Part shown: positions 12,404 to 24,530 of the stretch, piece after piece
Numbering within the stretch: the stretch's first letter is position 1
Layout: each line of letters begins with the position of its first letter
Assembly (NCBI RefSeq): GCF_009730915.1
Contig: NC_052486.1
Coordinates: forward strand, 20,241,589-20,305,588
Direction of reading: 5' to 3'
Source of the DNA: Dioscorea cayenensis subsp. rotundata
Lineage: Eukaryota; Streptophyta; Magnoliopsida; Dioscoreales; Dioscoreaceae
Length of the DNA stretch: 64,000 nucleotides
Made by a program: the position numbers and the translations under genes
Notes under the pieces: model-generated
The model's database searches: none
What the model was told of the DNA's origin: nothing
What the model saw: the letters and a program-made list of their open reading frames with translations, nothing else

Positions 12404-12990
12404 TCAAAGGCGGCAGGGCTTTTGTGCCAAGAAATTGAGAGAACCGACCACACGAAAGAGAGACAGAGTTCCACACGAGAGAGACGAAACTAGGGCTGAT
12501 CCGTGCCCTAGTTTCTCTTCAAAGCCAAACGAGAGAGGGCGACGGCCGGAGCAGTGACGGGAGCGGGGAAGGGAGCGGGCCGGGAGCACGAGCCACACGA
12601 GAGAGAGAGAGAGAGCAAGCGAGAGAGTCCCACATGAGAGAGCACGAGAGAGACAGAAACTAGGGCCGATCTGTGCCCTAGTTTCTCTTCAAAGCCAAAC
12701 GAGAGAGGGCGGGCAGGAGCGGATACCGGGAGGCGGGGGAGTGAAGAGATCAGTATCGGATCCCGGGGACGAAAGAGGAGGCTCATAACGGGTACCGGGA
12801 GGCGGGAGAGGGAAGAGAGCGGTCGAGCGGGTGCAGGGCACGGGGGAGTGAAGTGGTCAGTAGCGAGGGAAGGAGGAGGCGGCTTGAGCGACGGCCGAGA
12901 GAGGAAGGAAGCCCGGGGAGGCGGCCGAGGGAGTGGGAGAGGGGCTTGAACGAAGCCCCTAATTTCTAGATAGAGAGAACCCACGAGAGG
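12404..12990 (-). repeat. Purine-rich GC minisatellite at right end of MULE A
   Basis: GAGAGAG, CGAGAGAG and GGGAGCGGG words repeat. A block containing AGTTTCTCTTCAAAGCCAAA occurs twice, about 170 bp apart (12510 and 12680). It mirrors the left minisatellite in inverted orientation. The minus-strand ORF of 158 codons is Pro/Ser/Leu-rich low-complexity sequence. Confidence 0.8.
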
Positions 12991-14145
12991 AGATGCGCTT
13001 TCTTTGTTTCTCCCTTTTTATTTTTCCTTTTAATTTTTATTAAATAAAAAAAGAAAAATCGACGTAACCGACCACATCGATCGTGTGGTCGGGTTCGTGT
13101 TTTCTTCGCCTCATATAGCATTACTCTTATTTTTTATGGTTACATATGCTTTGATTTGGAATGATTTGTGAAATCATGTGCGCATATTAAAATGTTTTAC
13201 TGGCAATATTTGTGGAATTGGTTTTCATTCCTGGTATAAGAATGGTATCTTGTATTTGGACTTTACTGGTATTATGCATGTATTGTACTGTGAATGCTTG
13301 TCTTGGATAAGGACCCTGTGATATGATTTATACAGTTTGTATTATTGTTGCATCTACATGTTGGTTTGGATAGTGACGGCGGGCTAAGGCCCGACTGCTG
13401 CAGTAGTGGGTCCCCACAGGCTAGCCTTTAGAGGTGGCGTGGGGGACCTGAGTTTTGATTTGTCCAGATCAGGTGGGAGCGTAGCAGCGTAGAGCCCTGA
13501 TTGGATTATACATAGGGATCCCGGAGTCACCACACGGGACTGATGGACCAACGTCAAGGGCGCGAAGACCTTGGCGACTCCCAACCTAGTCGCGACGACG
13601 GCTAAGTTGGGGAGAGTTTTCAGACTGTGGATTTGAGAATGGTTTTATATTATCAGTTATTTTGACATTGATTTATGATGAATTTATGTTTCAAAAGTTC
13701 TTTAAAGATGTATTTTGCTAGAATTCTGGTATTTGGTAAAATTGGAAAATTATTTGAGAAATTGATATTTATATACTTTATATACACTGTATTTAAGTAT
13801 TTGAAATTATTGAGCTACTACCGACCAACTGAATGTGCTGTAGTTGCAGGAGCAGGATTCTAGATTGCCTGATCGAGTATAGAGCTAGTCAAGATTGAGT
13901 CCAGGACTGTAGTGGGTCCTTCTTTCTTTCTTGTTATTGGTGTCGTGATCTTGTAGCGGTTGTATCTTCAAATTAGAGCAATTATATTTGTTGTATTTAT
14001 GTATTTGAACCTGTAGTTAGTGTAAAATCGTAAATTATGATTTGTAAGTCTGATTTGATTTTTGAGGGGCGTCAGTTTCCAGTTAAAAAGAAATTTTTAA
14101 CTGATGGGTGCCACATTTACCTCGATAGAAGGGGTGGGTGTGACA

Positions 14146-14462
14146 CTTGATATGTTATAATATGTTATAAACTCCATTATTGACTCTCATCACAATGATG
14201 TTTTGTCTCTATTAACCATGAAAATAAACAATCTTTTGTGCATTGCCATTTTAAAAATCTAAATCTTCAATAATTGAATAGTATCCATTAACATATGATC
14301 ATACAATAATCACACATCCTAAATACTTAGTTGAGCCAATTATTCATCTCATCTAACATCTTTGCAATAAGTTGAAAACATTAATCAAGATATGCAAATA
14401 TATATAATTTTATTTTTTTAAATTATAAAACCTACTCACTACTCAAAACATTAATGAAGGTA

Positions 14463-14535
<73 letters not shown>

Positions 14536-14704
14536 TTTTACAAAGGCCAATATTATATTTAGATATGTACATTAGCAGAAACAATATATAATTTAATTAG
14601 ATTTTTGTAAGAATATATAAATAATTTTTTAAAAAATAAATAGTTTAACAATCACATATTCATTAAGCATACGCAACTGCATCTCTTTCACTCTATGATT
14701 TTTC

Positions 14705-14747
<43 letters not shown>

Positions 14748-14786
14748 GATACAGGATGAAGCAATTAATGCATGAGATGATGAGTG
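14146..14786. other. AT-rich intergenic DNA with microsatellites
   Basis: No gene is seen. A (TA)n tract of about 33 units covers 14467-14532 and an (ATT)n tract covers 14706-14746. Confidence 0.8.
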
Positions 14787-14794
14787 ATGACAAC

Positions 14795-15419
14795 CAATGA
14801 CGAAACTAGGACTCGATGGTAGGGGGGCTGAAGCCTAAAAGCAAAATATATATAAAAAAAATAATAATAATAATACAACAAAATAATTATTTTAAATGAA
14901 GACTAATAGATTAATATAACAAAATTTTGAATACACATTAAAAAACACATAGAGTATAATTTAAATTTTTTTATTATCTATTACAAATATATAAGATTTT
15001 CAATAATTTAGCTAATAAAATATGCATCTCAAGTTTGTATTTTTTAAAAAATATGTGTATATATGTTATTATATATTTGCTACGTCTTAGGATCAATTTC
15101 AACTTTTTTTTAAATTACTAAAAACTTTATATAAGATTTTTTTAATTTTTATTAAAATTTTGAAATTCAAATAATTTTTAAATTAAAAAATAAAATGTGA
15201 AAAAAACACATGCACCAAAGAGGATTTGAACTTGGGTAGATCCACTATTTACTCAAGCACAACAACATTATGCACTTTTATGTTTCAAAATGGTTTATTT
15301 TACATTAGTTTAAGTGTAGAAAAATCGATACCATCAAATCTTATAGTGTCTGAAAAGTAGTGTCTTCGGCACCGAGGGGGGCTTCATCCCCTGCTAACCC
15401 CCCCTTGGTTCCGCCCTTG
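14795..15419. mobile_element. Small hAT-type element
   Basis: Imperfect 18-bp inverted ends: CAATGACGAAACTAGGA on the left and the reverse complement of CAAGGGCGGAACCAAGG on the right. G-rich subterminal blocks follow (GGTAGGGGGGCTGAAGCC and its partner). The flanking 8 bp are ATGACAAC (14787-14794) and ACGACAAC (15420-15427), one mismatch. About 625 bp, no transposase. Confidence 0.6.
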
Positions 15420-15427
15420 ACGACAAC

Positions 15428-17500
15428 ACTATTATTCATAATTTTAAATGCAAAACAAACCTAGAGAAAAACTCAAACACGAGAACAGATGCAAGAAATA
15501 ATCCCCTGATTTTTTTAATATTAATGAGAAAAAAACAATACATTATATTTGTTTGCAAAGACAAATAAAAGATACGTTTTTCGTTATAAATTAAAAAAAA
15601 AATGAGGAAAACCAATATCAAAAATAGTTTTACATGTGTGTGCATTTTATTGTACTATATTATTAACAAACATTATAATATTTAATCACTACTTATATAA
15701 AAACTTTATGTGTGTTTATTTTAAAATAAAATTGATGTTAAATTTTACTATTATTAAACCCTATTTATTTTTAATTTATTTAATTTATAAAAAAATTATT
15801 TATATATTTATAAAATCAACTATTTATATATTTACATATACCAATAATAGCGTAAGCGCGGGCCACGCTACTAGTATAATATTATTTTAAAATCTTCAAA
15901 TTTATAAAAATACCGATGCAAAACGAGGGATTTACCTAGCGTATATCAGTGTGTGTGTATATATGTATGAATGTATTTGGGAATAAATTTAAAAGTTGGA
16001 GGTAGCTAGTGGTGTGGTGGTGCTATATGAAAATAAATGACATGCCCATTAAGATTAGTGTGCTCTGAAAGTTGGACATTTTGATTTATTCCAAAATGAT
16101 GCGGTCCTAGATTGGACCATTAGACTATGGCTATCAATGGGCAACCAAAATAGACATTGCATCAGCCTAAGTATTCATATATCAAATACTTAAATAATTA
16201 TTTTTCTTACACAGGTCAATTTTTATAATTTTGAATTTGAGTAAGTTTGATGCTTGTTTCTATAATGGTCTTATGATTTCTTTTTCATGGAAAACATGGG
16301 TTGCAAACTAGCAAAATTGTCTTTGCTTTTAAAAAAAGTCATCATTTTTTTTTTGTATTATTATAACTTTTCTTTAAAAGTAATGCAAATTATATATATT
16401 ATTTGTTTAATCAAATCATAAAATTATATCTAAACCTTGTATCAAATTAATATATCGTTAACAATTATGTGAATATAATGTAATGCTAAATCTCTAGAGT
16501 TCATATTCATTTCCAAACAAAATTAGAATCACATCTAGTTTTATTTTATTTTATTGTTTATAAACTCTATGTTTGGTTCATAGGGGAAAAGAGAGGGGAG
16601 GGGGAGTAAGAAGGGGAGGAGTATGGAGGGTTTGAAAAAATTTTATATTTGGTTCAATGGATGGGTGTCGAAGAGTAATCTATTTTTTTTGTTTGGTTAG
16701 AAGAAGGGGTGAGAAGGAGTGAGGAGAGATCTAATTTACTGGGATACTCTCAAATAAAAATATCAAAAAATAAAAAAATAAAAAATAAAAACTACCATTA
16801 TTCTCGCAATTATATATAAACCACTAACTTGATTGCAAAAATAAATAAATAAATAATTCTACATATAATCCATGCTAACGTTGCTATCCTTGTCTTCAAC
16901 ACTGTCATGCCATATAGCTCAAGGACCATGTTCTAAATATAAATTATTATAAAGCCATCCTACCCAATCTTGACAATATATGGTTGGTTGTTAGTGGGAG
17001 AAGTTGGTATAAATTAGAAATGAAGTTTTTTCAATTTAAAGTTATATTGATGTGATAAGTTTTACCTAACGAATTATCAATTATACTATTAACACCGGTC
17101 TCATGTGATATGTTATGTAGGCTGTTTATATTCAGCCTAAAAAACGGATTTAATGAGCACATTTTTTAGACAATTTGTCTGCATTTTATTAAAAAAAAAC
17201 TTACTTTAAATTAATCTAAATTATCATGATTTTTTTCTTAATTATTTTTTTTAATAAACAAAATTAATTAATAGCTGATGCATTTCATAATCTAAATTTT
17301 GCTTCAAATTATTAAATATAATCCGCACTTTTATTTTAAATTTAGGTATTTCATATTTTGAGATATTATTTAACAAATAATAATAAATTAAATGCAAATT
17401 TACATCATATATATATATTAAAAGATAAACATTAAATTTTTGAATTTTTAATTCCCATGATTATCATGTTTAATTAATTACAATTAACTTAATTACCAAG
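15428..17500. other. AT-rich intergenic DNA
   Basis: No gene supported. The short ORFs are in AT-rich low-complexity sequence. Around 16565-16740 a TTTGGTTCAT/GGGGAGGGGG-rich patch resembles a MITE end, without a confirmed partner. Confidence 0.6.
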
Positions 17501-17519
17501 GCTCATGCAAAACAAGAAA

Positions 17520-17841
17520 AATCTTGACGTGGCGTAAAACCAGGGCGATGACGTGTTAGTACCAAACTCCCGGGCCCACTAATTTAAAACCAAACAAAAT
17601 CCCCAGATTACCCCTGAACTAAACTTTCAGATCCACCACTAATACGCCTCGAGATCGGTGTTATCATCTCAACACAAATCTTGATCCAATCTTATCCACT
17701 TCGAGATCGTGATGCTCTAAAGATTTATATATATATATATATATATAAATAACAAACCGCTTCCAAAGCTTTCGATCACTACGAAAGCGCTTTCCCTGTT
17801 CCCATTGTCGTATTCAAATCGCATCTCTCGAGATCTCGGCA
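17520..17841 (+). promoter_or_regulatory. Promoter and 5' leader of the UDP-glucose 4-epimerase gene
   Basis: Two ACGT-core sites (TGACGTGGCG near 17525 and GATGACGTGTT near 17549) and a GGGCCCAC site near 17573 lie upstream of a TATA-rich run (17724-17748). The start codon is about 95 bases past the TATA run. Motif functions are inferred from known plant promoter elements. Confidence 0.45.
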
Positions 17842-20800
17842 ATGGCGGCGGGCCGGAGGAGGGTTCTGGTCACCGGCGGGGCGGGGTTCATCGGCACGCA
17901 CACTGTGCTGCAGCTCCTCAAGGATGGTTTCGATGTCGCCATCATCGATAACTTTGATAACTCTGTAGAAGAGGCTGTGGATCGGGTGAGGGAGCTCGCT
18001 GGAGCGGATCTCTCTAAGAATCTCAAGTTCTATCTGGTGAGCTTAGGGTTTGGGTGTTTAGTTTTCGTTGGATTGTTTTTGTGTTTGGTGTTTGATGAGA
18101 TTTTGGTGTGGTTTTTCTAGGGGGATCTCAGGAATAAGGAGGATCTCGACAAGGTTTTTCTCTGAGAATAAGTGAGTGAGTTTTTTATTTATTTATTTAT
18201 TTATTTGGATTTGATGTGCATTGATGTATGAGTATTTTTGGGAGATCTGGATCTCATTGTTTAAATTTTTTTTATTATTGTTGGAGTTGATTTTTAATGC
18301 TTGTGATCTTTGGGTTCTAGTTTGCGATTTAAGATGTTTAGATTTTTTGTTTTAATTTGTGAGGTGCTTTGCTTCTTTTGTTCTTTGAGTGAAGTCATCA
18401 GTATGAATAGAGGAAGGATGAAGTTCACAGAATGCTTTTGAGTTTAAACTTAACTTGTTTTCTTTTTTTAGAATATAGTTGTAATACCTCTGATTGGGGA
18501 GGGGAATGAATTGCCAACTATTGTTGGGGTGGTATATGCTGATTGTGTTAGATGTGTATTTTTTTGATTCTCTTCTCCCTTAATTATCAATAGTAACTTT
18601 TTCCTATGGTTATGGTTTCATTTAGAAGTTAGGCTTCCTGAATTTAGAGGGGAACAAATTCTATGGTGTGGAAGAGCTTCCCTTTATTGTTTTTAGGATT
18701 ATATTGCACTTAAAAATGTAATATTCCTGAGAAAGTTTATTGTTGGGCGCAAGATATAAAGACGATTAGGAAAGATGGAGAAATTTTAATGAAGCACGTG
18801 TGCATCTGTAGCTAAATGTTAATATTCTAAATATAATTATTGACATACAAAGTTTTGAATGTTATTTTCCTATTGTAATGTTTATGGTGAATTGGTGATC
18901 TCATTTACCTTGGAGTAATGGGAATTTTGTTATATTTTGCTACTCTTTGTTTATTGTTCGGATAAGTAGATTTTTATACCTCAAGTTACGAGGTTCAAGT
19001 CTTTGTTTGTTGTCAAAACTTGATTTATCTTATTATCTTTGTTTCTTTCCTCTAATCTAAATTTTTTTGAACTAATTTTAGTTTTATATTATATGTTCTT
19101 CCTGTTTATTTATATACCGTAGAAGTATAGTATTGTCAATATCCTTGCTGTAAATTTTATTTTCCTGACTATGTTATATCATTGATTGCGCAGATTTGAT
19201 GCTGTGATGCATTTTGCTGGGCTGAAGGCTGTTGGCGAAAGTGTTGCAAAACCTTTTCGATACTTTGACAACAATTTAGTTGGCTCCATAAATTTATACA
19301 AGACTATGGAAAAATATGGTTGTAAAAAGGTTTGCCTCCACCTCTTCCCTTGACTGCCAGTCATGGTTGCTAGTTGTCTACGTTTTTGTTTTCTGACTCA
19401 TCTTTTGGTTTGATAGTGCAAATTCCATCCTCATATTTTTATCTAAAATAATTGTTTTGGAACCTTGATTTCTCTATGTGCTTGTGAGTGACTCAGCGCA
19501 TTGCGAGCTTCTTCTTTTCACTAAATCTCTGGTGAATGCCATCTCTTAATCATGCTTATATTCTGACTCTCTTTATCTCAACAGAGTTTGCATCATTGGC
19601 AACTTTTTAATATGCCATGTCTTTAGTCTTTTTCCGTTGATGTATGCTGACTTGCACAATATGATACTTTCCATGCTAGCTGGTTTTTTCTTCTTCTGCT
19701 ACTGTTTATGGGCAACCTGAAAAGATTCCATGTGTTGAAGATTTTGAGCTGAAGGCCATGAATCCATATGGTCGGACTAAGGTATGTCTAAGGTTTTTTT
19801 TTTTTTACTAAATGATTGAAGGACAATATGGTTTTTAATTATGTGTAAGATGTTTAATGTGCCAGGATAGACAGAAACCTTTCATATGGATAAATTCACT
19901 AGCAGATTCTCAGCTTTTAGTTTTTTGTTGTGGCTGTACTAGTTGTTTCTTGAAGAGATAGCTCGTGATATTCAAAACGCTGACCCTGAGTGGAGTATAA
20001 TTTTATTACGATATTTCAACCCGGTTGGAGCTCACGAAAGTGGACGGATTGGTGAAGACCCAAAGGGAATTCCAAATAATTTGATGCCTTACATCCATCA
20101 AGTTGCTGTTGGCAGGTTGCCTGAGCTAAATGTGTATGGTCATGACTACCCAACGAAGGATGGCAGTGCGGTAAGTGGGCTTCATCATGACCCTGAATGA
20201 ATAGATCTGCCATTTCCCATGTTTTTGGTACATACCTGTGCAATAGTGACTTTGACGCCCAAGTTCTTGTTCCTAATTTGAATGCGACTTTGGTAAACTT
20301 CTTAACCATTAATTTAAATGCTAAGCATGAGAACCTGGTAATAATTTTCCTGTTCCAATTAAGGTATTGAAGTTGGTAAACTGATATGTAATTATCAAGT
20401 ATGAATACCTTTTCAGTCCACATTGAATATTTGTTTTCAGTTGGCAAGTTTTAGTTTGAAACTCCGACATTGATAATTGTACTTTGCATATCAAATATCA
20501 TTGTATATCAGTACAATATTTGCATGTTTGGGCCATAATTATATCACATCATATTGTTTTGTGCAGTTATTAAAATTTTCTGAAAATTTGCTCACATTTA
20601 GTCAAACTTATATCATTACTGGAATTTTATTAGTTCAGATAATGCATCATTTTATTTCACATAAATGGACCTTTCTTTAGATCTTTATGCTTGAAAGAAA
20701 AAAATAATAATAATAAAAACATTATGTCTTTGTGTTGTTGTATGTTTATCCAGCATAGCCATTTTGCATGAACCTTCCATTAACGAGTTATTAGATGTAC

Positions 20801-21696
20801 AAGATGCTTCCATGCTTTATTCTCTTGTTTGTGTTATTATTCTTGAATGCAGAATAGAATACCAGCCTCTGAAAGTGAAAAGTGAAATTAACCAATTATT
20901 TTGATCTAATTGGTACTTTAATGGTCTAGGTTCGTGATTACATCCATGTTGTGGACTTGGCTGATGGTCACATTGCAGCTCTCCGAAAGCTTTTTGCCAC
21001 TGAAAATATCGGTACCATTCTTTTTGTTGCCCTATTTCCTTTAGTTCAATCCCCTTCTATACATATCTAATCACAACCTGTCTTGATCTTCAGGCTGTAT
21101 TGCCTACAACTTGGGAACAGGATGCGGTACATCTGTGCTTGAAATGGTTGCTGCATTTGAGAAGGCCTCTGGCAAGGTTAGTAGTATTAGGTTCTATTTC
21201 CACATTAGATACTTTATATATTTAATACAGTGTCATTCACTCTTTCTTATTATGTGCAGAAAATTCCGATCAAGCTGTGCCCTAGGAGATCTGGTGATGC
21301 TACTGCTGTTTATGCTTCTACTGAGAAAGCACAAAAAGAACTTGGTTGGAGGTAAGCTCCTCGAAAACTTGGATAAACCCCTGCTCGATTCCACTTTAAT
21401 GGAATTTATAGTTCTATCATATGGTTTACAGTAAACTAATGCAAATTTCAGAAAAGAGAAATGTACTAGATTCTTCATCCATTCTCTACATTGTATTAGC
21501 TTTTGCTGTTAGAAAGAAGGAAGCCTTAAAATTAAGTTTCATTTCTGTTTGAGGACTTAGATCAAATTAAGTTTCTCTTTTTAATCGAATTGTTTTAAAT
21601 GATTTTTGTAGGGCAAAATATGGAGTGGCTGAGATGTGTAGAGATCAGTGGAATTGGGCAAGTAAAAATCCCTATGGTTATCAAAGGAAGCCTTGA
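17842..21696 (+). CDS. UGE: UDP-glucose 4-epimerase, nine exons, with an exon-2 frameshift
   Basis: Interconverts UDP-glucose and UDP-galactose in the cytosol, supplying galactose for cell-wall polymers and galactolipids. Exons I can place: 17842-18036, 18121-18171, 19194-19329, 19680-19781, 19943-20170, 20930-21011, 21094-21176, 21260-21351, 21612-21696, all with GT/AG borders. The protein would have about 350 residues, the usual family length. The NAD-binding TGGAGFIG motif is at residues 11-18, SSSAT near 131-135, and the catalytic YxxxK (NPYGRTK) near 157-161. The end is GYQRKP. Exon 2 has one base too many in the run GTTTTTCTCTGAG (about 18154-18164): the family sequence resumes one base later and the annotated frame hits TGA. 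All other exons keep frame and splice sites, so this may be an assembly error or a recent null allele. Confidence 0.93.
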
Positions 21697-22401
21697 ACAA
21701 TAAGTAGATTCTTTTCAGCTAAATGAAGTAAATAATTCTTCAATTGTTTAGACAAGTCAAAAAGAAATAATGGGAGCAATAGTTTAGCTCATGTATGTCT
21801 TCTGTTTTTCTTTAGGGTTTTTGCCATGTATTGGTTAATTTGGTTCGGTTACCATTGGTTTCATATGTGGGTGAAGTGGTTAATCACAAGGCTACTAGTC
21901 TCTTATGGACAATCCTTACTGCAAAGCATGTTATTGTTATCTAATGCTTTTATCTAATTTTTATTATCTTTTCTATTTATTTATCAGAGTGCAATAAATC
22001 ACTGTTTCAATGAGGCTTGTAAATAAATCACAGCTATGTATATATATATTTTTATAATGTTGACATAATTACTAGTATTACTTAGAGATCTTTAATTGTT
22101 AGTATGTCATCAAAATCCAGACAACTTTTATTTTCTAACTTTTATAATTTAAAAATTTTAAATTTTAATTTTCTCATACTTAAACCCCAAAGAACAAAAC
22201 ATATTTTCTCATACATGTTTTAATCACTCCATTTTTTTTAGAACTTCCATATTTTTATTAATCTATGGAAATAATTTTTGTAAAAAAAAAATTAATACCA
22301 ATTTATCAAAGTAGATTAGAAGTGCGTATCAAGTTTCTAAAAATCAAATAGTATATTATTTGGAAGAAAATGAACAAAATAACAGCTTTTAAAGGACAAG
22401 G
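21697..22401. other. 3' region of UGE and AT-rich spacer
   Basis: Contains the presumed 3' UTR, with AATAAA-like words at 21994 and 22022, then AT-rich DNA up to the pararetrovirus-like insert. No other gene is seen. Confidence 0.6.
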
Positions 22402-23689
22402 TCATACTTTAGGAAGCAATATAGCTAGTACTTCAAGAAATATAACCACTGAGAGTAGTAGCATAGGAAAATCTTTCTTAAGCAAACACCTAAATAAAAA
22501 TAAAAATAATAATGGTAACCTAAGATCTGGCAGTGTTTGTACTAATTCCTTGATCTTATTTATTTGTTTATCATCTTCTATATTAAATATTTTAACTCCT
22601 GTTAAAGAACTTTTACTATACAGGGGTCCTATAAGTTTACTTAAGTTTTTAATAAAGGGTCTAGCATAATTTACTAGTCCTAAAAATTGTTGTAGTGTTT
22701 TAACATCTCTAATTAGTGGTGTATCTAATATTTTCTTGGTTATATGTGGTTGTAATTTAATCTTACCATTTCCTATTTCTACTCCTAGGAATTCAATATT
22801 TTTTTCTAAAAAACTGGGCTTTTTTACCACTTATTATGATTCCATGTTTTAAAAATTCACTGAGAACTAACTTCAAATGGCTTATATGTTCTTGTTTAGT
22901 TTTACTATGTACCAGAATATCATCTATATAAACACACACAAAATTTTTATATTTTCCAAATATATCATCCATTTTTCTTTGGAATATACTGGGTGCATTT
23001 TTTAATCCAAATGGCATTACGAGCCATTCAAAATGTCCTAAAGGACAAGTAAATGCAGTCCATTCTATACTAGAAGGATCCATTTTATCTGGAATATCAT
23101 AAGCATCTTCTATAGTGTTATCATTTAGTCTTCTATAATCTATCACCATTCTACTTTTTCCTCTAATTTGCTCACTGTGTTTGTTAACAATGAAGGCTGG
23201 ACTTCTATGTCTACTAGTACTTCTTCTTATTACACCTAGTTTTAATAAGTCATTTATATGCATTTTATATTCTTGGATGTTTTCATTAGTGGATTCTATC
23301 TTTTTATTTTGGATTCTAAAATCTGGGTCTTTTAATTCATCAAATAAGCTACATTTACTAAATTCTAAAAGAGTTTCATGAGTTTTTTCTTGATGTTTGG
23401 GAGAAGTTAGATTTTTTGGATTTTTGCAATTTTCACAGCAGGATTGGTTTTTTGCATCAAAATATTCTGAAGCATATGATAATAAAGGTACTCCTATAAA
23501 ACTAATTCCAGAGGAGGTTATAGTGCATCCATGGAAAAAATTAATTATGGTATTATTTTGCTTTATTATTTCCTGATCTGCTATACCAGAGGCTATATAT
23601 GAACTTAAACCTTTACTACCACTAGGTTGATATATCTTAGTTTCTTCTAGAGCTTTTAAATAGGATTCTTTACCAAAACTTCCCATCAT
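22402..23689 (-). pseudogene. Endogenous pararetrovirus-like polyprotein fragment with defective reverse transcriptase
   Basis: Two overlapping minus-strand frames (23689-22793, then 22830-22402) hold Caulimoviridae-type reverse transcriptase blocks in order. These are VIDYRRLND, a fingers/palm segment with LVMPFGLKNAPSIFQRKMD, the YIDDIL catalytic box, and a thumb segment with FLGVEIG and LQQFLGLVNYARPF. The region between YDIPDK and MDPSSIEW is far shorter than in the family and lacks motif A with its first catalytic aspartate, an apparent in-frame deletion. A frameshift separates palm and thumb. RNase H does not follow on this strand. Dead as an enzyme. The genus cannot be told by eye. Confidence 0.85.
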
Positions 23690-24105
23690 GTAATACTTAA
23701 GTGTTTTAATTCTTCTAGTAATTTTTCTATATTTTGGTATTGATTTATGATCTGTTTATATTCATTATGTATAATTCCTACATTATGAGTAATATTTAAG
23801 ATTTCTAATTTATGGAATAATTCTATAACTTTATTATTTTGATTTTTAATATAATCATTATTTACTAGTAAATCTTGGATTTTTGGAATTAATTTCTTAT
23901 TCATATTGTCTATTTTATGTTCTAGCATACCTAAACTTTGTCCTTGAGAAATTATCATATCTATAATGCTATTTTGACAGGAATTATTACCATGCATTTC
24001 ATGAGTAAAATTATTTGGAAAATAACATTTTAGTATAAAATCTTCTTTTTCTACTATCTTCTTTGTTGTAAAAGGGAGAGCTAAGTCTAGATATCTTATA
24101 TCCAT
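23686..24105 (-). pseudogene. Pararetrovirus-like upstream ORF, 139 codons
   Basis: Stop overlaps the start region of the polyprotein frame by 4 bases, the tight coupling usual in plant pararetroviruses. The product is Ile/Asn/Lys-rich with a likely helical second half (residues about 60-135), compatible with a small virion-associated or coiled-coil protein. No motif identifies it with certainty. Confidence 0.45.
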
Positions 24106-24223
24106 TTAGATGAAGCAGGCATTAATACTATTATATTCAGAGGTTAAATTATCTTTCATATTGGCTAGTGTTTCAAATCTAATTCTATGTTCTTCTGGGA
24201 GATAAAGTTTTCTTTTTATCTAT

Positions 24224-24400
24224 TTAATATCTACGAAGTTGTTTTAAAAATAATGCCTTCCTGCTTTTTATTATATCTTTCTTTCTTATATTATTTTTAG
24301 TAATATAAGGTTCTAATGGTGTTAATATATTTTCTATTCGAGTTAAAGCTATTTCTAATTCTACTATTGTATTTACTGGTAGTTCAATGAGATATTCCAT
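24224..24400 (-). CDS. Short ORF just after the primer-binding site, 58 codons
   Basis: Begins at the ATG two bases beyond the tRNA-Met primer-binding sequence and runs to TAA with a Leu/Ile-rich, then Lys-rich composition. It is probably the first reading frame of the inserted pararetrovirus-like sequence. No known domain is recognised. About 120 bases of non-coding sequence separate it from the next ORF. Confidence 0.35.
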   Translation of the reverse strand: MEYLIELPVNTIVELEIALTRIENILTPLEPYITKNNIRKKDIIKSRKALFLKQLRRY

Positions 24401-24401
24401 G

Positions 24402-24413
24402 GCTCTGATACCA
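24402..24413 (-). promoter_or_regulatory. tRNA-Met primer-binding site
   Basis: The minus strand reads TGGTATCAGAGC, the sequence complementary to the 3' end of plant initiator tRNA-Met that primes minus-strand DNA synthesis in pararetroviruses and many LTR elements. It marks the 5' start of the minus-strand viral segment. Confidence 0.8.
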
Positions 24414-24530
24414 ATTTACTGGAAGACCAGTTCTACCGACCTAAGGTCAATGAAATACCATAGATGGGGAGCCTAGGATCATTCTAAACTATAATAGTGG
24501 AAAATACAAAGAAAAATGACCTACTCATAG

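Larger units (their letters stand above)
8526..13126. mobile_element. Non-autonomous Mutator-like element (MULE A), 4.6 kb
   Basis: Perfect 9-bp target duplication TTATTTTTT at 8517-8525 and 13127-13135. Terminal inverted repeats of about 75 bp begin GAGTAATGCTATATGAGG on the left and end with the reverse complement on the right. Both TIRs carry the palindrome-like pair of CCACACGA and TGTGGTCGG-type words. Copy B of the host repeat has the empty site near 57085. No transposase is present. Directly inside the ends are GC-rich minisatellites in inverted orientation, and the interior has exon-like fragments. A 9-bp duplication with long TIRs is the signature of Mutator-like elements. Confidence 0.88.
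6597..14145 (-). mobile_element. LTR-like retrotransposon repeat, copy A, interrupted
   Basis: After removal of a MITE (7071-7337) and a Mutator-like element (8526-13126), this stretch aligns segment by segment with 55510-58090. Shared blocks include the pyrimidine-poor GGTT-rich region (7660-8100), the block ending AGGTGAGTTGGTAGTG (8252-8270), the GC-rich block at 13380-13620 and the shared end GGGTGGGTGTGACA at 14145. Read on the minus strand it starts TGTCACACCCACCC, typical of plant LTRs. No gag or pol is visible, so it may be one very long LTR or a non-coding derivative. Its other end is hidden in the inverted repeat or outside the window. Confidence 0.6.
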
